Numbered from the stretch's first letter, positions 16,222 through 25,223 are shown. The stretch is 64,000 nucleotides of DNA from SIG565 sp045651765 (GCA_045651765.1 JAZRSY010000002.1:75063-139062), one strand, 5' to 3'. Numbers and translations are program-made. Notes: a model not told the origin generated them from the sequence alone.

Positions 16222-19200
16222 TCAAGCATCTATAGTTGAAATTGTAAGTGTTGTTTCTTCTAAAACATCTAATAAAACCCTTACGGTATCGAGCGCCGTA
16301 AATATGGTAACATTGTTTTCGGTGGCTACCTTGCGAATTTGGTGGCCATCACTCTCGGTATTGCCCGAACTTATATCTTTAGTGTTTAAAACATAGGCAA
16401 TGTGGCCTTGACGAATGGCATCCTGAATTTCTTCGCTGCCATCGCTTATCTTTTTAAGCACGTGGGTTCTAATGCCGTTTTCTTTTAAGAAATTGGCGGT
16501 GCCCTCGGTGGCCTCTATGTTAAAGCCTAAATTGTAAAATCTGCGAATGAGCGGCAGCGCCTCGGCCTTGTCTTTATCGGCAATGGTGGCGAGCACAGTG
16601 CCATAGTTTTGCAAATGCATGCCCGAAGCCTGCAAAGCTTTATATAATGCACGGTTAAGTTTGTCATCATATCCAATGGCTTCGCCTGTCGACTTCATTT
16701 CGGGCGATAAATAAGCATCTAAGCCCCTAATCTTATTAAAGGAGAATACCGGCACTTTAACATACCAACGATTCTTTTCTTCGGGGTAGATTCCAAAAAT
16801 GCCCTGTTCTTTAAGGGTTTTGCCCAAAATAACCTCGGTTGCAATATCGGCAAGGCTATAGCCTGTTGATTTTGATAAGAACGGAACAGTACGGGAAGAA
16901 CGTGGGTTAACCTCTATAATATAAACATCGTCATTTTCATCTACAATAAACTGAATGTTATAAAGGCCTATTATGCCAATGCCAAGACCTAATTTTTTAG
17001 CATACTGCAAAATGGTGCCTTTAACCTTTTCGGAGATGCTAAAGGTTGGGTAAACGCTTATAGAGTCGCCACTGTGGATACCTGTGCGTTCAACAAGTTC
17101 CATAATGCCGGGCACAAAAACATCTAGTCCGTCGCAAATGGCATCTACCTCGACCTCTTTGCCCTGAATGTATTTATCAACCAAAACGGGCTTGTCTTCG
17201 TCAATTTCAACGGCGGTTTTAAGGTAGTGTTTAAGCTGTTCTTCGTTGGCAACAATTTGCATTGCTCTGCCACCCAAAACAAAGCTTGGGCGCACTAATA
17301 CAGGGTAGCCAATTTCGGCAGCGGCCTTAATGCCGTCCTCTATTTTAGTAACGGCCTTGCCCTTTGGCTGCGGTATGTTAAGGTCGGTTAAAACCTTTTC
17401 AAAACTATCGCGGTTTTCGGCACGTTCGATTGCGGCACAGTCGGTTCCGATAATTTTAACGCCGCGTTTCATAAGTGGTTCGGCCAAGTTTATGGCGGTT
17501 TGACCACCCAACGACGCTATAACACCCTCGGGTTTTTCAAACTCAATAATGTTCATAACATCTTCGGGTGTTAATGGTTCAAAATAGAGTTTGTCGGCGG
17601 TGGTGTAGTCGGTAGAAACGGTTTCGGGGTTGTTGTTAATAATGATGGCTTCATATCCCGAATTTTTAATGGTGGTTACGGCGTGCACAGTAGAGTAGTC
17701 GAACTCAACACCCTGACCTATACGAATGGGGCCAGCGCCCAGCACAACAATTTTCTTTTTGTTGGTGAGTTTAGAGGTGTTTTCACCTGTGTATGACGAG
17801 TAAAAATATGGTATATATGCATTTGTGTGGCAGGTGTCTACCATTTTAAACACAGGGAACATATTGTTTTCTTTACGCAAAGCGTAAATATCAAGTTCGG
17901 TTTTGCCCCAAAGCTTTGCAATAAATTTATCGCAGAAGCCCATCTTCTTGGCCTTTAACAAGGTGTCAATATTGCCTGCATTGGCCTTTAGCTCAGCTTC
18001 CATGTCTACTATCTTTTTAACCGACTCTAAGAAATACTCGGTTATTTTGGTAACTTCGTGCAGTTTTTCTATGCTGGTGCCCTGCCTTAAAAGTTCGGCA
18101 ACGGCAAAAATATTATCATCTTTAAATTCGGCAATATAATCCAACAACTCTCGCTCAGTTTTTCCGTCGAATTTAGGTAGATAGAAGTGGTCGGCCCCGA
18201 TTTCTAACGAGCGAACCGATTTTAATAAACATTCTTCCAAATTAGAGCCTATGCCCATAACCTCGCCTGTGGCTTTCATTTGGGTGCCTAAGGTGTTGGC
18301 GGCCGATGTGAATTTATCGAACGGGAAACGTGGCAATTTTGCAATAACATAATCTAACTTTGGCTCAAACGCTGCATTTGTATTGGCAATTTTAATGTCC
18401 TCTAACATCATACCGAGCGCTATTTTGGCCGTTACCCTTGCAATTGGGTATCCACTGGCCTTAGAGGCTAATGCCGACGAGCGTGAAACCCTTGGGTTAA
18501 CCTCGATTAAATAATATTCGCTCGAATTAGGATTTAAGGCAAACTGAACATTACAGCCACCCTCTATTTTAAGCTCTTTAATTAATTTTATAGCGCTGTC
18601 ATTAAGCATTTTTTCATCTTCTTTGCTTAATGTCATAATGGGGGCCACAACAAGTGAGTCGCCTGTGTGAACACCAACAGGGTCTATATTTTCCATTCCG
18701 CATATGGTTATGGCGTGGTCGGAGGAATCACGCATAACCTCGAACTCAATTTCTTTATAACCTTTAACACTTTTTTCTATAAGCACTTGGTGCACCGGTG
18801 AAAGTTTAAAGGCATTAAGACCTATTTCTATCAATTCTTCTTCGTTATTGGCAAAGCCCCCGCCTGTTCCGCCCAAAGTAAAGGCAGGGCGAAGCACAAC
18901 AGGGTAGCCTATTTTTTGGGCCGCTGCTTTGGCTTCTTCTATACTATAGGTAATTTCCGAAGGAATGGTGGGCTCGCCAATAGATTGGCAGAGTTCTTTA
19001 AACATTTCGCGGTCTTCCGCACGCTCAATACTTTGGCTGCTGGTGCCTAAAAGTTCAACACCGCACTCCTTTAAAATTCCCTTTTTTTCTAACTGCATTG
19101 CAATATTAAGGCCTGTTTGGCCGCCAATGCCGGGCACAATGGCATCGGGGCGTTCGTAGCGCAAAATTTTAGCAATATATTCAAGGGTTAAAGGTTCCAT

Positions 19201-19395
19201 ATAAACCTTGTCGGCAATGGTTGTGTCGGTCATAATAGTGGCGGGGTTGGAGTTTACCAAAACCACCTCGTAGCCTTCTTCTTTAAGGGCTAAGCAGGCC
19301 TGGGTTCCTGCATAGTCGAACTCGGCTGCTTGGCCTATTACAATGGGGCCCGAGCCTATAATTAATACCTTTTTAATGTCTGTTCTTTTTGCCAT
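16222..19395 (-). CDS. carB: Carbamoyl-phosphate synthase, large subunit
   Basis: Makes carbamoyl phosphate from bicarbonate, ammonia and two ATP. The 1057 residues show the duplicated ATP-grasp architecture. The first half opens KKVLIIGSGPIVIGQAAEFD and the second, near residue 550, KIVVLGAGPIRIGQGVEFD. Metal-binding EVNPRVSRSSAL and EVNPRSSRTVPF occur in the two halves. The last 130 residues form the MGS-like allosteric domain. The small glutaminase subunit carA is not adjacent, which is unusual for a pyr operon. Confidence 0.97.
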   Translation of the reverse strand: MAKRTDIKKVLIIGSGPIVIGQAAEFDYAGTQACLALKEEGYEVVLVNSNPATIMTDTTIADKVYMEPLTLEYIAKILRYERPDAIVPGIGGQTGLNIAMQLEKKGILKECGVELLGTSSQSIERAEDREMFKELCQSIGEPTIPSEITYSIEEAKAAAQKIGYPVVLRPAFTLGGTGGGFANNEEELIEIGLNAFKLSPVHQVLIEKSVKGYKEIEFEVMRDSSDHAITICGMENIDPVGVHTGDSLVVAPIMTLSKEDEKMLNDSAIKLIKELKIEGGCNVQFALNPNSSEYYLIEVNPRVSRSSALASKASGYPIARVTAKIALGMMLEDIKIANTNAAFEPKLDYVIAKLPRFPFDKFTSAANTLGTQMKATGEVMGIGSNLEECLLKSVRSLEIGADHFYLPKFDGKTERELLDYIAEFKDDNIFAVAELLRQGTSIEKLHEVTKITEYFLESVKKIVDMEAELKANAGNIDTLLKAKKMGFCDKFIAKLWGKTELDIYALRKENNMFPVFKMVDTCHTNAYIPYFYSSYTGENTSKLTNKKKIVVLGAGPIRIGQGVEFDYSTVHAVTTIKNSGYEAIIINNNPETVSTDYTTADKLYFEPLTPEDVMNIIEFEKPEGVIASLGGQTAINLAEPLMKRGVKIIGTDCAAIERAENRDSFEKVLTDLNIPQPKGKAVTKIEDGIKAAAEIGYPVLVRPSFVLGGRAMQIVANEEQLKHYLKTAVEIDEDKPVLVDKYIQGKEVEVDAICDGLDVFVPGIMELVERTGIHSGDSISVYPTFSISEKVKGTILQYAKKLGLGIGIIGLYNIQFIVDENDDVYIIEVNPRSSRTVPFLSKSTGYSLADIATEVILGKTLKEQGIFGIYPEEKNRWYVKVPVFSFNKIRGLDAYLSPEMKSTGEAIGYDDKLNRALYKALQASGMHLQNYGTVLATIADKDKAEALPLIRRFYNLGFNIEATEGTANFLKENGIRTHVLKKISDGSEEIQDAIRQGHIAYVLNTKDISSGNTESDGHQIRKVATENNVTIFTALDTVRVLLDVLEETTLTISTIDA

Positions 19396-19397
19396 AA

Positions 19398-20618
19398 CTA
19401 TTCCTCCGTAATATTTTTATAAACTGCCTTATTACCGTAAACCGTTAGCATATTTACGCCATATAGCCACTCGTTTTCGAATGGGGTTGCCCGCCCTTTT
19501 GATAAGAATTTGTCGGGCTGCACCAAAAACTGCTTTTGGGTATTCCACACGGTAAATTCGTTGTTTAGTTTTATATTAAACCTTCTTCTTGGGTTTAAAG
19601 ACATAAGTTCTACTAATTTTTCTAAGGTTATTACACCCTTTTTAACAAGGTGGGTGTTCATAACCGCAAAGGCGGTTTCAAGCCCTACCACTCCAAAAGC
19701 ACTACCGCTAAGGCCTTTGGATTTTTCTTCGCACGAATGTGGGGCGTGGTCGGTCGCAATCATATCAATAGTGCCGTCGGTTACGCCCTCTAACAAAGCC
19801 TGCATATCGGAATATGAGCGCAAGGGCGGGTTCATTTTAAACCGACCGTGTTCTTGCAGGTTACTGTCGTTAAGCACTAGGTAATGCGGTGCAGTCTCGC
19901 ACGTTACATTAACACCCGATTTTTTAGCCTGCCTTATAAGCTCGACGCTCTCTTTGCAGGAAATATGGCACACATGGTAGGCGGCACCCGTTTTTGCGGC
20001 TAAGTTTAAATCACGCTCTATGGGTTTCCATTCACTCTCTGAGCAAATGCCCTTGTGGTTATGTGCCGCTGCATATTCGCCTTTATGAATGTAGCCGCCA
20101 AAAAGCAATAAATTATCTTCACAATGGGCCACAATAATTTTTCCTAAATCTTTAGCCTTAAGCATTGCCTCTTGCATTAAGTCGGCGCTTTGAATACCAC
20201 GACCATCGTCAGAAAAGGCAATAATATTATTGGCCATGGCCTGCATATTGCTTAGCCTTTCGCCTTTTTGCTCCACCGTAATTGCGCCATAGGGCAAAAC
20301 CTTAATGGTGGCGCCGCCGTCTATTAGCCTTAGTTGTTCGGCCAAAGTTTCGGCACTGTCGGGCACGGGGTTTAGGTTAGGCATGGTGCAAACGGCCGTA
20401 TAACCGCCGTGCGCCGCCGCCAAACTGCCCGTGGCAATGGTTTCTTTATAAGAAAAACCCGGCTCGCGAAAATGCACATGCACATCGCAAAAACCGGGCA
20501 TAACAACATAATTTTCGGAATTTAAAAATGCCAAATCGCCTGACAAAAAATCGGAAACAAAGCCGGTGCTTATGCCCGACGCTTTTAAACCAACCTGTTT
20601 TGCCATTAATTCAGCCAT
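19398..20618 (-). CDS. pyrC: Dihydroorotase (class I)
   Basis: Cyclises carbamoyl-aspartate to dihydroorotate at a binuclear metal site. Metal ligands are visible in PGFCDVHVHFREPG, AFSDDGRGI, VAHCEDN, YHVCHIS and ATDHAPHSCEEK. The length is 406. The segment ahead of the HVHFREPG motif is only about 45 residues, shorter than the usual 55-60, and does not start with the common LIKNGRVID strand, so the N-terminal beta-sandwich appears trimmed. RBS AGGGGA precedes ATG 20618. First gene of the pyr operon. Confidence 0.94.
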   Translation of the reverse strand: MAELMAKQVGLKASGISTGFVSDFLSGDLAFLNSENYVVMPGFCDVHVHFREPGFSYKETIATGSLAAAHGGYTAVCTMPNLNPVPDSAETLAEQLRLIDGGATIKVLPYGAITVEQKGERLSNMQAMANNIIAFSDDGRGIQSADLMQEAMLKAKDLGKIIVAHCEDNLLLFGGYIHKGEYAAAHNHKGICSESEWKPIERDLNLAAKTGAAYHVCHISCKESVELIRQAKKSGVNVTCETAPHYLVLNDSNLQEHGRFKMNPPLRSYSDMQALLEGVTDGTIDMIATDHAPHSCEEKSKGLSGSAFGVVGLETAFAVMNTHLVKKGVITLEKLVELMSLNPRRRFNIKLNNEFTVWNTQKQFLVQPDKFLSKGRATPFENEWLYGVNMLTVYGNKAVYKNITEE

Positions 20619-20644
20619 TTTTATTCCCCTTTTTTAACAAAAAA

Positions 20645-20665
20645 GCCTTGCCGAAACGGCAAGGC
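20645..20665 (-). terminator. Attenuator terminator of the pyr operon
   Basis: Perfect 9-bp stem GCCTTGCCG/CGGCAAGGC with a 3-base loop, followed on the minus strand by TTTTTTG and located just before pyrC. A GCAAGGC copy at the 5' end of the leader (within 20761-20770) could pair with the rising arm as an alternative fold. Confidence 0.92.
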
Positions 20666-20720
20666 GGTTACACAAAATCAGAGCACAGCAACGCTGTACT
20701 ATATTTTTAAAGTATTTACC

Positions 20721-20755
20721 AATCTTGCCGATATCACAGTATCGCTTTAAAGATT
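20721..20755 (-). promoter_or_regulatory. PyrR-binding loop (anti-antiterminator) in pyr leader
   Basis: Minus-strand RNA folds as lower stem AAUCUU/AAGAUU, a 5' purine-rich internal bulge, upper stem CGAUA/UAUCG and a terminal hexaloop CUGUGA. This fits the known PyrR hexaloop pattern CNGNGA and its overall geometry. PyrR with UMP would stabilise it and favour the downstream terminator. Only one copy was found in this leader. Confidence 0.82.
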
Positions 20756-20779
20756 TTTTAGCCTTGCGGCTTTCAATTA

Positions 20780-20808
20780 ATTATACTATACAGTAATAAT
20801 TTTGTCAA
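20780..20808 (-). promoter_or_regulatory. Promoter of the pyr operon
   Basis: Perfect consensus TTGACA (20803-20808), 17-bp spacer, TATAAT (20780-20785) on the minus strand. It drives the roughly 160-nt attenuated leader. Confidence 0.92.
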
Positions 20809-20829
20809 TATAAAGTAAAAAATTTTTAC

Positions 20830-21366
20830 CTATTTTTCAGCAATATAAACGGCCGTTTCGCCGTCGGTCTCGGCAATGCGGACAAGCACCTTTTCACTTT
20901 GGGCGGTGGGTAAATTTTTGCAGACATAATCGGCCCTAATGGGTACTTCGCGGTGCCCACGGTCCACAAGAACGGCAAGTTGCAAGGCCTTTGGCCTGCC
21001 AACCGCAAAAACCGATTCTATTGCCGCACGGGTTGTTCTGCCTGTATACAAAACATCATCCACAATAATTACGGTTTTACCCGTTATATCACACGGGAAG
21101 TGGCATTCCCCCGCTAACGATAGTTTGTCGGCATCCGATAAATCGTCGCGGTGGCGGGTAATGTCTAAATACCCCACAGGCACCTTTACGCCTTCAAACC
21201 GCTCTATATTTTGGGCCAATATTTTAGAAAGCGGAATGCCGCGGCTTTTAACACCCAGCAATATAACATCGCTTACCCCGTGGTTTTTCTCTATTATTTC
21301 GTGGGTTATGCGCGCCACTGCACGCATTACAGCAATTTCATCCATTATTTTTGCCTTTGGCTTCAT
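20830..21366 (-). CDS. pyrR: Bifunctional pyr operon attenuator / uracil phosphoribosyltransferase
   Basis: RNA-binding regulator that promotes termination of pyr transcripts when UMP/UTP is high and also has UPRTase activity. The 178 residues start MKPKAKIMDEIAVMRAV. The ATG at 21366 has GGAGG 7 bases upstream, better than the longer frame to 21405. PRPP loop VIIVDDVLYTGRTTRAAI and VGYLDITRHRDDL are family signatures. It has its own promoter and is followed directly by the pyr promoter and leader it should control. Confidence 0.96.
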   Translation of the reverse strand: MKPKAKIMDEIAVMRAVARITHEIIEKNHGVSDVILLGVKSRGIPLSKILAQNIERFEGVKVPVGYLDITRHRDDLSDADKLSLAGECHFPCDITGKTVIIVDDVLYTGRTTRAAIESVFAVGRPKALQLAVLVDRGHREVPIRADYVCKNLPTAQSEKVLVRIAETDGETAVYIAEK

Positions 21367-21395
21367 AAGAACCTCCGAATTTTTACTGTATGAAT

Positions 21396-21424
21396 ATTTT
21401 AACATAGCCCAATTATATTGTCAA
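21396..21424 (-). promoter_or_regulatory. Promoter of pyrR
   Basis: TTGACA (21419-21424), 17 bp, TAAAAT (21396-21401) on the minus strand. The leader to the ATG is only about 25 nt, so no attenuator fits before pyrR itself. Confidence 0.82.
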
Positions 21425-21475
21425 ACAATATAGGATTCCACTTTAAAGGGCGATTTTCAATTTTAGAGGTTGTTA

Positions 21476-22504
21476 TCAAGTCTGACTGAAAGCAGAACTG
21501 CCAAGTTCTGATTTCAACTCCCTTGACAGCAACATTTGAATGGCGCTAGAAACCGGTGCTCTGCCGTTGCATACTGCATCGACAGTTTCAACAATCGGCA
21601 TTTCTACAGCATATTTTTTAGCTAATTTAATGGCAGCAGGTAAAGCATTAATTCCTTCGACAACCATATCAATCTGCTCAATTGCTTTGCTGGCCGCAAC
21701 ACCTTGCCCTATTAATATACCGCAACGATTGTTACGACTATGCATACTGGTTGCGGTAACGACCAAATCTCCGATGCCTGCCAAGCCTCCGAATGTTTGC
21801 TCTCTGCATCCCATAGCGATACCTAAACGAGAAATCTCAGCAATTCCGCGAGTAATAAGTGCGGCTTTTGTGTTATCTCCAAAACCGAGTCCGGTTGCAA
21901 TGCCGCAAGAAAGAGCAATAACATTCTTTAATGCGCCACACAGTTCCACACCGCGAACATCATCGTTTGTATATACTCGCATACAACCAACATTAAACAA
22001 TTTTTGAACTGTTTCGGCTGCTTTGGCATCGTTACTTGCCGAAGTAATAGCTGTGGGAAGGTCCTTTATTACTTCTTCTGCATGGGTCGGGCCCGACAGA
22101 GCAACCAACTTTACCTTTGGGTTTTTAAGTTCGTCAGCAATAACCTCGGTCATTGTATAAAGTGTTTCTGCTTCAATTCCCTTGGCAACATCTACGATTA
22201 TCTGACCGTCAACTATATAAGGCGCCGCCTTTCTTGTCGTTGCTCTAATAAAGGGCGAGGGAACGGCAAATACTATTATATCCATACCGAAACAAGCTTC
22301 TTTAATATCCTTTGTATATACGATTTGCCGAGGCAATTCCACATCTGAAAAACTCGGATGTCTTCCGGTTTTTAAAAGATTATCTATCTCATTTTCAATA
22401 GCAGACCAAACGGTTACTGAGTTGCCGGCATTGCATAGCATTCTTGCAAGAGCAATACCCCATGTGCCTGCACCCAAGACACCAACTTGCATTATATTTT
22501 TCAT
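21476..22504 (-). CDS. gpsA: Glycerol-3-phosphate dehydrogenase (NAD(P)+)
   Basis: Reduces dihydroxyacetone phosphate to sn-glycerol 3-phosphate for phospholipid synthesis in the cytosol. The 342-residue protein has Rossmann motif VGVLGAGTWGIALARML, VDVAKGIE, ALSGPTHAEE, catalytic Lys in GALKNVIALSCG and ITRGIAEISRLG. The start ATG 22504 has GGAGG upstream; an in-frame start 15 nt earlier lacks one. Synonymous codon choice looks a little less A/T-biased than in neighbours, but this was judged by eye only. It is a single-gene unit. Confidence 0.95.
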   Translation of the reverse strand: MKNIMQVGVLGAGTWGIALARMLCNAGNSVTVWSAIENEIDNLLKTGRHPSFSDVELPRQIVYTKDIKEACFGMDIIVFAVPSPFIRATTRKAAPYIVDGQIIVDVAKGIEAETLYTMTEVIADELKNPKVKLVALSGPTHAEEVIKDLPTAITSASNDAKAAETVQKLFNVGCMRVYTNDDVRGVELCGALKNVIALSCGIATGLGFGDNTKAALITRGIAEISRLGIAMGCREQTFGGLAGIGDLVVTATSMHSRNNRCGILIGQGVAASKAIEQIDMVVEGINALPAAIKLAKKYAVEMPIVETVDAVCNGRAPVSSAIQMLLSRELKSELGSSAFSQT

Positions 22505-22561
22505 TGTTTTATCCTCCAACCATTTTCACCGCAGTTTAGCAAACAAATAAAGGTTCTTCCC

Positions 22562-22590
22562 ATCATAGCACAAAAACCGCAGAAAATCAA
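22562..22590 (-). promoter_or_regulatory. Promoter of gpsA
   Basis: TTGATT (22585-22590), 17 bp, TATGAT (22562-22567) on the minus strand. The -35 lies in the loop and one arm of the thiT terminator hairpin. Confidence 0.7.
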
Positions 22591-22602
22591 TCTGCGGTTT
22601 TT
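22572..22602 (-). terminator. Terminator after thiT
   Basis: AAAAACCGCAGA and TCTGCGGTTTTT arms with a 7-base loop, 23 bp beyond the thiT stop codon. Confidence 0.9.
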
Positions 22603-22625
22603 AGCTTTATGCCAACGTATATAAT

Positions 22626-23186
22626 TTAATTGTTAATTCTTTTTAAAACATTTGTCTTGTAAAGTATGGCTGCTCCTATTGGTGTTATTATCATTTCGGG
22701 CAGCATATAACCGCCGTTATAGGTAATCGAGAACCAAATTGCTGCGGGTAAATCGGCAAGCTCGCGCCAAACGGTAACACCGGTAATAAAGTGGCACACA
22801 TACCTTAAAAATACCGCAAACAACACGCCAACAACAATGTTTATAAGTTTATTGTTTATTTTTTTGCTAAATATTCCCGAAAAACCAAGAACACCGTAGG
22901 CCACTAAATAATCGAATAAAATAATAACCACTGCGGCAACGAAACTTGTTGCATAACTTAAATTTTTAAGGCCAAAAAGCATTTGCACTGCACCATAAAC
23001 AAGGTTTGCAAAAACGCCCCATTTTGTGCCAAACATAATGCCCAACAAACACATGGGCACCATTGAAAACACCGTAACCGAGCCGCCAAACGGGAACTCT
23101 ATGCTGGGTATTAATTCACTAAGCACAACCGAAAGTGCTATAAACAAGGCCGATACTGTCATTTTTTTAATTGTTTTATTTTGCAT
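22626..23186 (-). CDS. thiT: ThiT-like thiamine ECF transporter, substrate-binding component
   Basis: Integral membrane S component that binds thiamine and works with an EcfAA'T module encoded elsewhere. The 186-residue protein has about six hydrophobic segments and begins MQNKTIKKMTVSALFIALS. Conserved-looking pieces are PFGGSVTVFSMVP, GMFGTKWG-like GIMFGTKWG and WFSITYNGGYMLPEM, which resemble the thiamine-pocket residues of ThiT. ATG 23186 is chosen because GAGG lies 8 bases upstream; a Met two codons earlier is too close to it. The TPP riboswitch directly upstream strongly supports thiamine as the substrate. Confidence 0.92.
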   Translation of the reverse strand: MQNKTIKKMTVSALFIALSVVLSELIPSIEFPFGGSVTVFSMVPMCLLGIMFGTKWGVFANLVYGAVQMLFGLKNLSYATSFVAAVVIILFDYLVAYGVLGFSGIFSKKINNKLINIVVGVLFAVFLRYVCHFITGVTVWRELADLPAAIWFSITYNGGYMLPEMIITPIGAAILYKTNVLKRINN

Positions 23187-23222
23187 AAACATTACCTCTT
23201 TTTTATTTTTTGCAAATAAAAA

Positions 23223-23245
23223 ATGCCGCAGTAAAACTGCGGCAT
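23223..23245 (-). terminator. TPP riboswitch expression-platform terminator
   Basis: Nine-base-pair stem ATGCCGCAG/CTGCGGCAT with loop TTTTA, followed on the minus strand by TTTTTTATTTG, between the riboswitch and the thiT start. Confidence 0.92.
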
Positions 23246-23264
23246 ACAAACTTTTGGCGTATAT

Positions 23265-23350
23265 TTTCCTACGTCGGCATTATCCGCATCAGGTTATATG
23301 GGTCGAAACTTAACGGTTTCCTCTCAGCCTGGTTTACAAGCTCCCCTTTT
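23265..23350 (-). promoter_or_regulatory. TPP riboswitch (THI element)
   Basis: The minus strand carries GGGGAGC, the pyrimidine-sensor CTGAGAGG, GACCC, ACCTGATGCGGATAATGCC and CGACGTAGG in the canonical order. Thiamine pyrophosphate binding should favour the downstream terminator and repress thiT. Confidence 0.97.
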
Positions 23351-23364
23351 TATTTGCTTTTTAC

Positions 23365-23393
23365 ATTTTAGCACCAATTAATTTACTTGTCAA
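23365..23393 (-). promoter_or_regulatory. Promoter of thiT
   Basis: TTGACA (23388-23393), 17 bp, TAAAAT (23365-23370) on the minus strand. It overlaps the last codons of the upstream membrane-protein gene. Confidence 0.85.
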
Positions 23394-25191
23394 TATCTTT
23401 TAAAAATTCAGGCGTAATGTTAAAACCACCTTTGAACTCATCGGAATTAAAATTAACCGGATATTCTTTGCTTAACGATTCGGCAATGCTCTCGAGCGAG
23501 AACTCTTCTTCGTCGTCAAACTCTTGGCCGTAATCGACTTGGTCATAGCCCTGCCAAGCGCTAATTAAGGCATCTCCCTCCGGGTAATCATATTCGGTTT
23601 GGTTGCATTTGTTTTTAGTGCACAGGCAAATAATTGCATAAATTATAAACAGCACTATTGCAACCATGCTTATATTTACTGCAACATACCAAACGGAATT
23701 AATTTTCAAAAGCGAATTTGATAAATACATGTCGTTATTGATAATGCCCTGCTGTGTAGTGTATTTTTGAAAATATTTAACCTCGGTGGCAATATAAACC
23801 CAGGCCGAAACTGCCGAAAATACTATGGTTGGTATTAAGGCAATATTAAAAAATGTTTTGTTGCGTTTTTTATTGGCGCTTACCAAAACAAGACCAGTTA
23901 ACACCGAAATTACCGCTAAACCACCTAAAACTGAAAATCTGATTAAATATTCTTTTTGCGGCGCATTATTATAAATGCCAAAAGCCAAGCCTTGCTCGGT
24001 TATTTGGGGTAAAAACGCCACTAACGCAACAAATATAACCGTTAATGCAAGTGTTCCGCCAAGGCTGCCTTTTAAATTAATTTCGCGGTTTTCTAGCGCC
24101 ATAACGGTGGTTAAGGCCATTATTAATAACGGCATATACGAAAACGCAAAACTGAGGGACGGATTAAACAAAGAAAATGTTTTATTTAATGCAGGAACAA
24201 ACGAAATTACCAAACTTGCAATTAAAATTCTTTTAAATGCCGAACCTTTATTATTACTGCAAAATGCTGCAGCTCCGGCAACCGAAAATACCGGCAGCCA
24301 AGCCCCTAACAAATTATTATACCCGAACAAAACAGGGGTTGTAACCGAATCGGCCGGCAAAAACAGTGAGCCAAAAATGCTTAAGTAGGTTAGGCTGTTA
24401 TTGTATAAAACGGCATTGGTGCCTGTAAAATTATCAACTAAAAATCCGCCTTTAAAGGCTACAAAAGCAGTGGGGATTAACAACAACGCTGCCGCTAAAG
24501 CCCCAAGCAAAAGTTCGGCCGCAAAGGTTAAAATTCTGCCAAGGTTTACCTTAACGCCCTTTGTTGTTACCCTAATCACAAAATATAATATAACAAAAAC
24601 AACTATGCTGCCTGCAGCAAATGGGTTTGTAATGCTTATTAAAAACATAAGCAAAGCAAAAATAACCCGTTTGTTTTCGGTTAATAAATTTTCAAGCGCC
24701 AATAAAATAAGCGGAAAAAGCACAACCGCCATTTGAAGTTGGTTGGTAAGCACGCCGCCTGCCACGCAAGAGCAAAAAGCATATAAAATTCCGCCAAGGC
24801 GTGCAGCTTCGGGTGTATATGTAAAGCGTCTTATAAAAAAGTAGGCCGTAAGTGCGGCTGCGGCAAACCTGAAAACATATATGAAAGCGCAGACATATGC
24901 CCACATATTTTGGGGTGCAAAGCCTAACAAAATAGCAACAGGGCTTCCAAAAGCATAACCCACAGCATTTAATATTGAATCTACAAACGTTGAGCCCACA
25001 AAACTTAAAGTTAACCTATAAAAAGGTATTTGATAAAAACCTTGCTCGAAAAAAGATGAAAAAAACTCGGGTTTTTTGAAAACAAAAGGTAAAATAACAA
25101 TGCCCGAAATTAAAAGAGTAATAACAAAGGTGCTAAGCCACCTTTCTTTTTGGGGACGCAATTCCATAGCCTTTTTGTAGGAAAATCCCAT
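23383..25191 (-). CDS. YfhO-like polytopic membrane protein
   Basis: A 602-residue protein with about 12-14 hydrophobic helices spread over residues 20-540, followed by an acidic cytosolic tail with FDDEEEFSLESIAES. Layout and short motifs near the N-terminus (YGFGSPVAIL-like GYAFGSPVAILLG, FSFSYM-like SFAFSYMPL) resemble the YfhO family. Some members of that family act in glycosylation of lipoteichoic acid or other envelope polymers; function here is not established. ATG 25191 has AAGGAG 10 bases upstream. The extra 22 codons in the longer frame are not needed. The gene stands alone behind a promoter that overlaps the divergent HD-hydrolase promoter. Confidence 0.7.
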   Translation of the reverse strand: MGFSYKKAMELRPQKERWLSTFVITLLISGIVILPFVFKKPEFFSSFFEQGFYQIPFYRLTLSFVGSTFVDSILNAVGYAFGSPVAILLGFAPQNMWAYVCAFIYVFRFAAAALTAYFFIRRFTYTPEAARLGGILYAFCSCVAGGVLTNQLQMAVVLFPLILLALENLLTENKRVIFALLMFLISITNPFAAGSIVVFVILYFVIRVTTKGVKVNLGRILTFAAELLLGALAAALLLIPTAFVAFKGGFLVDNFTGTNAVLYNNSLTYLSIFGSLFLPADSVTTPVLFGYNNLLGAWLPVFSVAGAAAFCSNNKGSAFKRILIASLVISFVPALNKTFSLFNPSLSFAFSYMPLLIMALTTVMALENREINLKGSLGGTLALTVIFVALVAFLPQITEQGLAFGIYNNAPQKEYLIRFSVLGGLAVISVLTGLVLVSANKKRNKTFFNIALIPTIVFSAVSAWVYIATEVKYFQKYTTQQGIINNDMYLSNSLLKINSVWYVAVNISMVAIVLFIIYAIICLCTKNKCNQTEYDYPEGDALISAWQGYDQVDYGQEFDDEEEFSLESIAESLSKEYPVNFNSDEFKGGFNITPEFLKDIDK

Positions 25192-25223
25192 TTTTTTACA
25201 CTCCTTGTAGAAAAATATCGTTA

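Noticed and set aside
21476..22504. gpsA as a horizontally acquired gene
   Set aside because: Codon style looks slightly different by eye, but the gene is a universal housekeeping gene and no mobility signals flank it.
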